A stretch of DNA of 64,000 nt from Acidobacteriota bacterium (GTDB lineage: Bacteria > Acidobacteriota > UBA6911): assembly GCA_016929335.1 (NCBI GenBank), contig JAFGIY010000213.1, forward strand, positions 1 through 64,000, given 5' to 3'. This document shows, in pieces, positions 25,766 to 34,212 of this stretch (the stretch's first letter is position 1; every line of letters begins with the position of its first letter). A program made the translations under genes and the position numbers. The notes under the pieces were generated by a model that saw only the letters and a program-made list of their open reading frames with translations, did no database searches and was not told the origin of the DNA.

Positions 25766-27139
25766 ATGACGGAAATTCCAGAACGGACCCTCAGTCTCTG
25801 CCCTTATTGTTTGCGCCGCATTCCCGCCGGCAGAATTGTCGAAAACGGCGCAGTATATCTGCAGAAGAGCTGCCCCCAACACGGGGATCTCGGCAAGGTA
25901 CTGCTATGGAAAAACTCTCCAAAGACCTATCAGGAATGGAATAGAACCGCTGGCGTACCCGCTATGGCATCTTCGCTTCCATCCCAAAGCGGATGCCCGT
26001 TTGATTGCGGCCTGTGTCCGAGCCATAAACAAAAAACCTGTACCGCCATAATAGAAGTAACCCATCGATGCAACCTGGAATGCCCTGTCTGTTTTGCTTC
26101 GTCGAAAATAGAAGCGCCTCCGGATCCTGGCCTGAATGAAATTGCTCAGATTCTTGAAATGCTGCGGGAGCGATCGGCAGGGTGCCCGGTCCAGTTTAGT
26201 GGTGGAGAGCCTGCGCTGCGAGACGACTTGCCCGAAATTGTCTCCCTTGCAAAAGAACGCGGATTTGATCCCATACAAGTCAACACCAACGGCATCAGGC
26301 TGGCGCAGGATGAAGTTTTTGGCCGGCGGTTAGTGGATGCAGGCACTACGGTTATTTATCTGCAATTCGACGGAGTCACCGGATCCGTCTATCAAAAAAT
26401 ACGCGGGGCAGACCTTTTGCCCTTTAAGTTGAAGGCAATTGAGCGCTGCGCTGATTTAAAGACCGGCGTTATCCTTGTCCCAACCCTGGTCAAAAACATC
26501 AACGACGGCCAGATAGGCGACATCATCCAATTTGCCAAGAAATGGATTCCGACAGTCAGAGGCGTGCATTTCCAGCCGATGACATTCCTTGGCAGATATC
26601 CGTCATCTCCCTGTAACGAAGACCGCATCCTTCTTTCCGATATACTGTCCGCCATCGAAGATCAGACCGGGGGAGAAATACGAGTCGAGAACCTTGTGCC
26701 TTCCGGCTGAGAAGCGTCTCATTGCTCATTTTCGGCACTCTCCGTGTTGAGAGAAGACGGCACTTTGACGGCAACTACCAGGAATGAAGGGTGCAGGCCG
26801 GTCCGGGAGGATGCGGCAGAAAGATCCCGCGAGTATGTCCGGCGGCACTGGAAATACGCCGCACCCATTTCCCTGTCTGCCCAAAATTCTTGCCAGGTTC
26901 CCTCCTCCTGCGGCATTGATCCGTTTAATGTCCTGTTTAATCAGATCCAGACCCATTCGCTTTGCATTTCGGGAATGGCTTTCCAGGACGCATGGAACAT
27001 TGATCTGGAACGTCTGCAGCGATGCTGCGTTCATGTGGCCACTGCGCAAAACAGACTTATTCCCTTCTGCGCCTACTATATGACCGACAGCAGAGGTCGC
27101 CGACTCATCCATCGAGGCGCCGAAAATTTGTTAAAGTAA
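25766..27139 (+). CDS. trsS: Radical SAM selenoprotein TrsS, read through an in-frame UGA
   Basis: 457 residues with selenocysteine at residue 315 (TGA at 26708-26710). Without readthrough it would look like two genes, a 314-residue piece and an orphan in the same frame. N-terminal knuckle: LCPYCLRRIPAG and CPQHG. Radical SAM cluster: CNLECPVC after IIEVTHR. SGGEP binds SAM. The region around the UGA is ENLVPSG-U-EASHCSF, a U-x4-C pair where related radical SAM proteins have Cys; further Cys follow downstream. A ribosome site (AGGA) lies before the ATG. In Desulfovibrio-type loci TrsS is a known selenoprotein family; its substrate is unknown. Confidence 0.85.
26738..26753 (+). promoter_or_regulatory. 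Candidate bacterial SECIS hairpin of trsS
   Basis: Stem CTCTC/GAGAG around a six-base loop CGTGTT, with the loop 32 bases after the UGA. A G in the first two loop positions and this distance fit the relaxed bacterial SECIS model as I recall it (loop about 16-37 bases after the codon). The stem is short, so a longer alternative fold is possible. Confidence 0.5.
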
Positions 27140-27149
27140 TGCTTTCACG

Positions 27150-28538
27150 TTGAAAGGTAAGCCTTCTTCCTTGAACTTAGAATCCTGGATACACAGTGTC
27201 ATTAAAATCCTGTTTGCCCGAGATGCGGAATATCGGCGGTTCCTAAATACAAACAGTCTGGAGACAATCACACGCTCCGATGTTCTTGCCTATCAGGCAT
27301 ACAGACTCCGACTGGCGTTACGGTACTGCCGGGAAAAGAGCGCCTTTTATCGTGATCTTTTCCGGACACTATCTCTCGAACCGGAAGACATTTGCTCCTG
27401 CAAGGATCTGGCCATGCTTCCTTTTACGGAAGCCCATCATCTGGCAGAAGCTCCCTATCGTTTTCTGTGCACCTCTCAGGCGGAAGTTGCCAGGCTTTAC
27501 ACTTTCATCACTTCCGGCACGACCGGTCCGAAGAAAAAGGTATTCTGGACCCAGGGCGATTTGGAAAGAATCACCGATTTCATGGCGGCCGGTATTGGAA
27601 CGGTTGCGGACGCCGACGATGCGGTTCTGGTCATGCTGCCCGATGGAAGGCCGAACAGTCAGGCGGACCTGCTCTGCAAAGGGGTCAGAAAGCTTGGAGC
27701 CACGCCCGTTTTCGCGAATATTGATCTTGGGGCACAGGAATTGTTCAAGTTGATTGAAGAGTGGCGTTGTTCGGTCATTTTTGGATATACGCGAAATCTT
27801 TTCCGCTTATCCAAAGAACTCCAATTGCAGGGCGATTTGAGAAACAAAGGGGTAAAGGTTCTTTTTCTTGCCTCGGAATATCTTCCTGCCGCCATGCGGC
27901 GTGAGCTGGAACATATATGGGATTGCGAAGTGCGGACTCACTATGGCCTCACCGAAATGGGGCTGGGAGTAGCCGTCGAATGCGAAGTCTGCAATGGCTA
28001 TCATTTCAACGAAGCGGATCTGCTGCTTGAAGTTGTAGATCCGCGGACCGGAGATCCGGTCCCCGAAGGAGAGGAGGGGGAGCTGGTATTTACCACACTG
28101 AACCGGGAAGCAATGCCCCTGATCCGGTACCGGACCAGCGATCTTTCGAGCATTCTCCCCGGACCTTGCCCATGCGGAGCCCTGAGCCTCCAAAGATTCG
28201 ACAAAGTAAAGAAGCGACTGGAAAACCTCGTAACCCTGGCTTGTGGTGGTGAAATGTACCCCGCATTGTTTGATGATGTGCTTTATGAAATTCCCTTTCT
28301 GATGGATTACCAGGTGATTGTAACAAGCGAGGGGGGAAAGGACCGGCTGGATTTCAGGATTGAGCTGATGCCGGAGTCAGGTCCGATTGAAGATATTGAG
28401 AAAAAATTGTTATCGGCACCCATCATTGCCGAGAACGTCGCTGCAGGAATAATGTCTCCGCCCAGGATAGAGCCGGTCGAGCCCGGATCGCTTCGACTTA
28501 CCAGCCGCGCGAAAAGGATGATCCTCGATCGTCGGTAG
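27150..28538 (+). CDS. AMP-forming CoA ligase, DVU_1553-like (phenylacetate-CoA ligase family)
   Basis: 462 residues from a TTG, ten bases after the trsS stop; no strong ribosome site, so coupling to trsS is likely. The adenylation core is clear: FITSGTTGPKKKVFWT near residue 120, THYGLTEMG for the A5 motif, then LIRYRTSDLS and CPCGALSLQRFDKVKKR. Such enzymes activate a carboxylic acid as adenylate and then CoA ester. In trs-type loci a CoA ligase of this kind (DVU_1553 family) goes with TrsS and the small redox protein. The natural acid is unknown. Confidence 0.85.
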   Translation: MKGKPSSLNLESWIHSVIKILFARDAEYRRFLNTNSLETITRSDVLAYQAYRLRLALRYCREKSAFYRDLFRTLSLEPEDICSCKDLAMLPFTEAHHLAEAPYRFLCTSQAEVARLYTFITSGTTGPKKKVFWTQGDLERITDFMAAGIGTVADADDAVLVMLPDGRPNSQADLLCKGVRKLGATPVFANIDLGAQELFKLIEEWRCSVIFGYTRNLFRLSKELQLQGDLRNKGVKVLFLASEYLPAAMRRELEHIWDCEVRTHYGLTEMGLGVAVECEVCNGYHFNEADLLLEVVDPRTGDPVPEGEEGELVFTTLNREAMPLIRYRTSDLSSILPGPCPCGALSLQRFDKVKKRLENLVTLACGGEMYPALFDDVLYEIPFLMDYQVIVTSEGGKDRLDFRIELMPESGPIEDIEKKLLSAPIIAENVAAGIMSPPRIEPVEPGSLRLTSRAKRMILDRR

Positions 28539-28542
28539 TGGC

Positions 28543-28567
28543 TCTCAGAGACTCAAAACCTCTGAGA
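28543..28567 (+). terminator. Hairpin ending the trs-type cluster
   Basis: Arms TCTCAGAG and CTCTGAGA around a nine-base loop, starting four bases after the CoA ligase stop. It lacks a clear T-run, so it may mark the mRNA end by protecting it instead of causing termination. It also sits just past the convergent arsM gene. Confidence 0.5.
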
Positions 28568-28575
28568 AACATGGG

Positions 28576-29400
28576 CTAGACCCTGCTATTCAGAGGCTTT
28601 CGCGCGCGGATGAAGGCGCTGATGAATTTCCCTTCAGTCCGACCGGAGAAAGAATCGATTCTAAAGCCTTTTCTTTCAAGGAAAGCCAGAACTTCCTGGA
28701 TGCGATAAATTCGCGTAGGTTCTACCTCGATATTCTCAAATCCTGCTGCGGCAAGTTTTTGCCGATATTCATCTTCTTCCAGCGCCCCGGCCACACAACC
28801 TACCCACATCAGAATGCTTTTCCTGATTTCCGGCAAAATCTCTCCGCGGGTAACGAGATCAGAAATCGCAAAGCGTCCTCCCGGTTTCAACACCCGGAAG
28901 GTTTCACGCATGACCTTATCTTTATCACCGGAAAGGTTGATGACGCAGTTGGAAATGACCACATCGACGGATTTATCGGGCAGCGGAATATTTTCAATTT
29001 CTCCCTTTAAAAATTCAACGTTTTCGACTCCTGCCTTCTTCTGGTTTTCCCGGGCCAGATCAAGCATCTCGTCGGTCATATCAAGTCCGTAGGCTTTTCC
29101 TCCGGGCATAACCCTTCTGGCTGAAAGCAACACATCGATGCCACCCCCGCTGCCGAGGTCCAGAACCGTTTCTCCGGGCTTCAGATCAGCCAGGGCGGTC
29201 GGATTGCCGCAACCCAATGAAGCCTGCACGGCTGTTTCGGGCAACACCCCTTTCTGTTCACTATCGTAGAGATTCGAAGTGATCATATCTGCCGCCGCAC
29301 CACAGGAGGAACCACAGCAGCTTGCGCTGCCGGCTCCGGATATTACCCGCAAAGCCGCTTTGCCGTATTGTTCTTTAACGACTTTTTTTACGTCCATCAA
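28576..29400 (-). CDS. arsM: Arsenite methyltransferase
   Basis: 274 residues. ArsM methylates As(III) with SAM, giving volatile or less retained species. The N-terminal [11 protein letters not shown] and SCCGSSCG, the GYDS-like SNLYDSEQ, the SAM-binding [26 protein letters not shown] and the [10 protein letters not shown] segment are all family hallmarks. The Cys of SNC and GCV are the arsenic-binding pair, with a third Cys in the N-terminal cluster. The gene stands alone, convergent with the CoA ligase and divergent from the ferredoxin gene. No ars repressor or pump is adjacent. Confidence 0.93.
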   Translation of the reverse strand: MMDVKKVVKEQYGKAALRVISGAGSASCCGSSCGAAADMITSNLYDSEQKGVLPETAVQASLGCGNPTALADLKPGETVLDLGSGGGIDVLLSARRVMPGGKAYGLDMTDEMLDLARENQKKAGVENVEFLKGEIENIPLPDKSVDVVISNCVINLSGDKDKVMRETFRVLKPGGRFAISDLVTRGEILPEIRKSILMWVGCVAGALEEDEYRQKLAAAGFENIEVEPTRIYRIQEVLAFLERKGFRIDSFSGRTEGKFISAFIRARKPLNSRV

Positions 29401-29516
29401 AGGCTCCTTCTTTGCATTTCACGATGAAAATCACATGCCTATTTTGTCCGCACTGAAATATTGCCATAGCCCCGGGCGTAAAACAGGATATAAGCATGAA
29501 GCATTGGCATTAGATG

Positions 29517-29545
29517 TTGACAATCAGTTGTGAAATGAATCAAAT
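29517..29545 (+). promoter_or_regulatory. Probable sigma-70-type promoter of the ferredoxin/AOR operon
   Basis: A perfect TTGACA box is followed after 17 bases by TCAAAT (four of six matches to the -10 consensus). It lies about 100 bases before the ATG of the ferredoxin gene, which has an AAGGAG site. Confidence 0.5.
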
Positions 29546-29645
29546 TGTAAATATCCGTTCACGAGCAATGCTCATAGATTGAGGTTTTCATGGGGGAATC
29601 CCCTAACACGAAATTTAAATAAATACAAAGCGAAGGAGTAACTTT

Positions 29646-30458
29646 ATGCCTGGAGGCAAGAAAGCTGAAAGTGAAAAAGCTGCTGCCAAAACAAAATTCT
29701 CCAGAAGAGATTTTTTGGTCTCCAGCGGAACCGTTGTTGCCGTCGAATCATTGATTGCAACAACTCCCGCCGGCGCTGCCGTAGCAGCAACCACTTCCCC
29801 ATCCCCTGCCGCGGTTAAGGAAACACCCGCGTCCAAAGGTTATCTGGTATATGACGGCAAGAAATGCGCAGGCTGTACTACCTGCATGCTTGCTTGCTCG
29901 CTGGTCCATCATGGAGTCCAAAGTCTGTCGCTCTCGCGCATCCAGATTATGCAAGACTCCTTCGGCAAATTCCCTACAGACGTCGTCATGGCTCCGTGCC
30001 GGCAATGTGTCACTCCTCCTTGCGTGATCAATTGCCCAACGGGCGCTTGTCATGTGGATACAGCCCACGGCAACGTCCGCACGATTGATGCCAAGAAATG
30101 CATCGGCTGCAAGACCTGTATCAGGATGTGTCCCCAGCAGCCACATCGGACGGTATGGAATGCCGCCGAAAAGAAAGCCATCAAGTGTGATCTGTGTACC
30201 GACACGCCTTACTGGAATGAAAAAGGCGGTATCGGCGGGAAACAAGCCTGCGTGGAATCCTGCCCGATGAAGGCCATCAAATTCGTCGCCGAGACTCCCA
30301 ATCAGGAAGAAACGGACGGCTATGATATTAATCTGCGGAACGACTACTGGCTGAATCTTGGTCTGGTGGATAACAGCACCGTAATTCCGCCCAGGATGAA
30401 GGCGATGGCTTCCGCCAAGAAGCCGGCGTTCAAGCCTCAACCGAAACCGAAAGAATAG
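29646..30458 (+). CDS. Tat-exported four-cluster ferredoxin subunit of an AOR-type enzyme
   Basis: 270 residues. A twin-arginine signal (KFSRRDFLVSSG) is followed by an Ala-rich stretch to about residue 60. Four [4Fe-4S] Cys groups follow: CAGCTTCMLAC, CRQC-PPC-NCPTGAC, CIGCKTCIRMCP and CDLC...CVESCP. This is the electron-transfer partner of the following oxidoreductase, 14 bases downstream, as in YdhY/YdhV-like pairs. The catalytic subunit has no Tat signal, so it could ride with this one. A basic Pro/Lys tail ends the protein. Confidence 0.9.
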   Translation: MPGGKKAESEKAAAKTKFSRRDFLVSSGTVVAVESLIATTPAGAAVAATTSPSPAAVKETPASKGYLVYDGKKCAGCTTCMLACSLVHHGVQSLSLSRIQIMQDSFGKFPTDVVMAPCRQCVTPPCVINCPTGACHVDTAHGNVRTIDAKKCIGCKTCIRMCPQQPHRTVWNAAEKKAIKCDLCTDTPYWNEKGGIGGKQACVESCPMKAIKFVAETPNQEETDGYDINLRNDYWLNLGLVDNSTVIPPRMKAMASAKKPAFKPQPKPKE

Positions 30459-30472
30459 GGAGGGATACGAAT

Positions 30473-32572
30473 ATGACAGGCGGATACACCGGTAAGATAT
30501 TGCGAGTTAATCTGACGACCAAAGAGATCAGCAAGATGGATACTGCAAAATATGAAGAATTTGGCGGCGGCCATGGAATGGGTTCGGCCATTTTCTTCGA
30601 TTTGGTCGGCGACCAGCTGCCATTTGAGGCTCTTGATCCCAAAAACCTGATTATCATGATGGCGTCTCCATTCTCCGGCACGTTCATGCCGGGCTCCGGG
30701 CGATGCGAAGTGCAGGGCCTTGGCCCCGGTCTTTACCCGATCGAATGGTTTGGCCATAGTAATTTCGGCGGACGCTTTACGGCGCAGTTGAAGTTCGCCG
30801 GCTGGGACGGCATCGTGGTTGAAGGCGCCTCCAGCGATCCTGTCTGGATCAACATAGCCGACGATCAGGTAAAGATTGAAAGCGCTCAGGGTGTTTGGGG
30901 AATGGATACCTGGGACACGCAGCAGGAAATTTCACGCCGCGTTATGCCCCAGCTGAAATATGGCGAGTGGGCGGAATTGGCGAACAATTGCTTTACCACT
31001 CAGAGCCCGGCCGTAGTTTGCTGTGGCCCGGCGGGCGAAAATAAAAGCCGTGTCGCCTGCCTGCTTCACGGCGCGGGATCGCAGGCCGCTTTGTGCGGAT
31101 TTGGAGCAGTTTTTGGCTCTAAGAAGCTCAAAGCCATCAGTGCGATCGGGACCGGGACCGTTCCCATTGCCGATCCCAAGGCATTCATGGATGCGAGGCT
31201 ATGGTTCCGTCAATTCCAGTGGGATGTGGACAATCCCCGCGAAGGCAGCAGGTTCTCCGGAGGAGCTTACGCCCTCATCAGCGGCTCGCCCAGCGGCGGA
31301 AATGTCAGCAACGGAAGCGTTCCCCTTGTCCCGGCTCGCGCGGCTGCGTGTGCTTCCTGCCCAAGAGGATGCCGCATGCGGCTTGCGTCCGCAGACAGCA
31401 ATGAATCCGTTTGCGCCGGATCCATGTTCGCCAGAATTGGAGGCGGCGGGATGTTCGGAGGCTTCGGGGCCAAGCAAGGCGCCAGCACAATGCCCGCCAT
31501 CCTCAGTGGAAAGCTGACCCGCCAGGGTAACGATCTGATGCAAAAATACGGGTTGGGCCACTGGCAATTAATGGCGACGCAGGGATACATCAACTTCCTT
31601 GAAAGACAGGGGGTTATAGGCAAAGGAAAGGAAATCGATCCCGATCTGCCGCCCGCGGGTTCTTATGCATATTACGAAGCGTTGATGAGAAAAATCTCGC
31701 TGCGCGAAGGCAAGTTCGGGGAGTTTGCGGCGGAAGCTGCGGCAAGAATGGCAGTACAGCTTGGACGATACAAGGAAGACGTGTCCAGCGGAAACCTGAG
31801 ATTAACCTATTATGGAACGCAGGAGCATTACGATTCCGCCACGCAGGTGGATTGGGGATTCGGTTCCATTCTGGGAGAGCGCGATCTCATGCTGCACATG
31901 ATGTCGAACTATCCGCTGCACTGGATGGCAATGTCGGGCGATCCTTACCTGGCTCCCGAAGAAGCCGCCAAGCTCTATACGGATGCCATGGAGCCATACA
32001 ACGGCGATATATACATGATTGACTACGGTGAAGGCCCGACTGGAATTTATTCCGATTCCAAAGTCAAACAGGTCGCATGGGTAAAGCATTATGAGAAATT
32101 CTGGATTGGCGCCGGAGGCTTCTGCGGCTGGCGCTGGCCGATGTGCATCACCAACAATACGGCCGACAGGAGAGGACCGACCCCCAAGGCTGAACCCAAA
32201 TTCTGGAATGCCCTGACCGGCAAAAACCTCACATTCGGGGATTATATGGAGATCGGACACAAGATTTATACTCTTGACCGGTCGATCTGGGCGCTGCAGG
32301 GCAGAAATCGGGATATCGAGGTATTTCCCGACTATGTTTATGACAAGCCGAGTTCGGGAAGCGAGCAGCCGATGTTCATCGACGGCAAGTGGACCTACTC
32401 TACGGGCCGCGGACGCAAGATTGATCGCGCCAAGTTCGAAGACTGGAAGACCCGATTCTATAAATTCGAAGGGTACAACCCGGAGAATGGATGGCCGACT
32501 CGAGAGACTCTCGAAAAGATGAATCTCAAGAAGGTGGCCGACACGCTGCAAAGCAAAGGCAAATTGGGTTAA
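30473..32572 (+). CDS. Aldehyde:ferredoxin oxidoreductase-family enzyme (tungsten/molybdenum bis-pterin)
   Basis: 699 residues, within the normal AOR range. N-terminal pterin-binding core starts GGYTGKILRVNLTTKEI, then FGGRFTAQLKFAGWDGIVVEGAS. The first three cluster Cys are in AAACASCPRGCRM; a fourth probable ligand lies near GAGGFCGWRWPMC. A tight AGGGAGG ribosome site precedes the ATG. Sequence type resembles YdhV-like AORs with a ferredoxin partner. Substrate unknown: family members act on aldehydes, carboxylates or benzoyl-CoA-type compounds. Confidence 0.9.
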   Translation: MTGGYTGKILRVNLTTKEISKMDTAKYEEFGGGHGMGSAIFFDLVGDQLPFEALDPKNLIIMMASPFSGTFMPGSGRCEVQGLGPGLYPIEWFGHSNFGGRFTAQLKFAGWDGIVVEGASSDPVWINIADDQVKIESAQGVWGMDTWDTQQEISRRVMPQLKYGEWAELANNCFTTQSPAVVCCGPAGENKSRVACLLHGAGSQAALCGFGAVFGSKKLKAISAIGTGTVPIADPKAFMDARLWFRQFQWDVDNPREGSRFSGGAYALISGSPSGGNVSNGSVPLVPARAAACASCPRGCRMRLASADSNESVCAGSMFARIGGGGMFGGFGAKQGASTMPAILSGKLTRQGNDLMQKYGLGHWQLMATQGYINFLERQGVIGKGKEIDPDLPPAGSYAYYEALMRKISLREGKFGEFAAEAAARMAVQLGRYKEDVSSGNLRLTYYGTQEHYDSATQVDWGFGSILGERDLMLHMMSNYPLHWMAMSGDPYLAPEEAAKLYTDAMEPYNGDIYMIDYGEGPTGIYSDSKVKQVAWVKHYEKFWIGAGGFCGWRWPMCITNNTADRRGPTPKAEPKFWNALTGKNLTFGDYMEIGHKIYTLDRSIWALQGRNRDIEVFPDYVYDKPSSGSEQPMFIDGKWTYSTGRGRKIDRAKFEDWKTRFYKFEGYNPENGWPTRETLEKMNLKKVADTLQSKGKLG

Positions 32573-32597
32573 CTGCAAAACAATGCCGCGAATTAAA

Positions 32598-32635
32598 GCC
32601 ACGAATTACACGAATTCATCCGTGTAATTCGTGGC
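32598..32635. repeat. Perfect 15-base inverted repeat after the AOR gene
   Basis: Arms GCCACGAATTACACG and exact complement around an eight-base loop, 26 bases after the stop. No T-run. It contains CACGAATTACACG, a word I recall from dispersed repeats in several phyla; related ACGAATT words occur at 47666 and 51031. It may stabilise the mRNA end. Confidence 0.6.
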
Positions 32636-32735
32636 TGCCGATTTTATCGTTGAACTCCCCGCCGGAAAAACCTATAAGATGTCATCGCAACCAACATTTC
32701 TAATCAGCTAACCGGATCTATATGGGGAAACGCAT

Positions 32736-34079
32736 ATGACATCAGCCAAATCGTGGGCGGAAATGACGTGGCAGGAAAGGCGCGAGGAAAGATTCAAACA
32801 ATGGCTGGCGGCGCCGGGCGTGAAGTTTGCCGGCACCGAGGCAGAAAAGCTTCATAAAGAACGAGTGACGCGATTTATCAAAGCAATAAAGATGGAAGAG
32901 CCGGATCGTGTGCCGGTGATGCTGCCTGTAGGCCATTACCCGGCTTACTACGCCGGAACGACGTTCTACAACGTAATATACGATTACGGCGAATTGAAAA
33001 GAGCCTGGATCAAGTTCATGGATGATTTTGGAGACATGGATACCTTTATGGGTCCCGGCCTTATTCCATCGGGAAGAATTCTGGATGCTCTGGATGTCAA
33101 AATCATGAAGTGGCCGGGCCATGGCGTGGGAAAAGATGTTACGACACAGCAGATTGTCGAAGCAGAATACATGAAGGCCGATGAGTACGACTGGCAGATT
33201 ATGGACCCCACCGACTATAACCTCCGCGTAACATTGCCGCGCACGGCAGGTGTTTTCGAACCTTTCGCGAAGATGCCGCCGGTGCGCATGCTATTCGGCG
33301 CTGCAAGCTGGGTCGGCCTTCTGGCGAATCCGGAAATTCGCAAGGTCTTCCAGACCTTGATGGATTTATCGGGCGAGTTCATGCAGCATCAGGCGGCCAT
33401 CATGGAGGTAAGCCAGGTTGCTCAAAGCCGGGGATATCCCTCCTTTTTCGGTGGCGTTATGGCTCAGGCACCCTACGATTTCTTCGCCGACATGCAGCGG
33501 GGAACCCGGGGCATCATACTGGATCTGTACCGGCAGCCGGACAAGCTGTTGGAAGCAATAGATGCTCATCTTGAGTTGACAATCAAATCAACCATCAAAA
33601 ACTTCCCGATGACCAACTGCCCCGTTTGCATGATGCCACTGCATAAAGGCGATGACACTTTCATGTCGGACAAGCAGTTCGAAAAGTTCTATTGGCCTTC
33701 GCTCCGGAAGCTCTTTATGGCCATGATTGAAGAAGGGCTTGTACCTTTCCCGTTTGCCGAGGGCATATACAACAGCCGATTGAAACTGATCACCGATACA
33801 CCCAAGAGCGCCGTCGTCTGGTACTTCGACAAAACCGATATGGCGCAGGCGAAGAAAACACTGGCCAAAACATCCTGCATCGTCGGCAATGTGCCGTCAT
33901 CGATTGTAATGACCGGTACGGCTGCACTAGTGAAGGAAAATTGCCGCAAACTGATCGAGGACTGCGCTCCGGGCGGAGGTTACATCCTGGCCGGCGGCGC
34001 CAGCATCGATAATGGCGACATCGCCAACCTGCGCGCTTTCATGGAAGCCGCCCGCGAATTCGGCGCCTACAAAAAATGA
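32736..34079 (+). CDS. Uroporphyrinogen decarboxylase-family protein, probable methyltransferase or demethylase
   Basis: 447 residues with an extra N-terminal 60-residue helical segment. The UroD/MtaA-like barrel starts near EEPDRVPVMLPVG and ends GGYILAGGASIDNGDI. In MtaA/MtbA-type cobalamin methyltransferases a Cys follows the last strand (for example GC); here the strand reads AGGASID, so the usual zinc Cys is absent. A His in PLHKGDD remains. Function may therefore be a variant. It follows the AOR operon in the same direction but 160 bases away, so linkage is weak. Confidence 0.8.
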   Translation: MTSAKSWAEMTWQERREERFKQWLAAPGVKFAGTEAEKLHKERVTRFIKAIKMEEPDRVPVMLPVGHYPAYYAGTTFYNVIYDYGELKRAWIKFMDDFGDMDTFMGPGLIPSGRILDALDVKIMKWPGHGVGKDVTTQQIVEAEYMKADEYDWQIMDPTDYNLRVTLPRTAGVFEPFAKMPPVRMLFGAASWVGLLANPEIRKVFQTLMDLSGEFMQHQAAIMEVSQVAQSRGYPSFFGGVMAQAPYDFFADMQRGTRGIILDLYRQPDKLLEAIDAHLELTIKSTIKNFPMTNCPVCMMPLHKGDDTFMSDKQFEKFYWPSLRKLFMAMIEEGLVPFPFAEGIYNSRLKLITDTPKSAVVWYFDKTDMAQAKKTLAKTSCIVGNVPSSIVMTGTAALVKENCRKLIEDCAPGGGYILAGGASIDNGDIANLRAFMEAAREFGAYKK

Positions 34080-34094
34080 ATCCCTGGAGTCCTG

Positions 34095-34128
34095 GAGGCT
34101 TGGAGTCTTTGAGTTCGCTCCAAGCCTC
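34095..34128. terminator. Hairpin between convergent UroD-family and nifS genes
   Basis: Perfect 11-base arms GAGGCTTGGAG / CTCCAAGCCTC with a 12-base loop, in a convergent gap. It can serve either strand. It lies in a CTGGAGTC-type repeat that recurs near 17900. Confidence 0.55.
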
Positions 34129-34212
34129 AAAGAACAAAAAGGTGTTTTAGAACTCAGCCCGTTCGAGGACGCCGGTGAAGCCCATGATATTCTTCGGCTT
34201 GCCGGATGGGCG

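Noticed and set aside
26744..27139. Separate 131-codon gene after the first radical SAM piece
   Set aside because: It shares the frame of the preceding gene, starts with a GTG without ribosome site, and continues the protein's Cys pattern; selenocysteine readthrough explains it better.
28576..29400. Methyltransferase as part of the trs cluster (DVU_1556-like)
   Set aside because: It lies on the opposite strand and carries the full arsenic-binding Cys set of ArsM.
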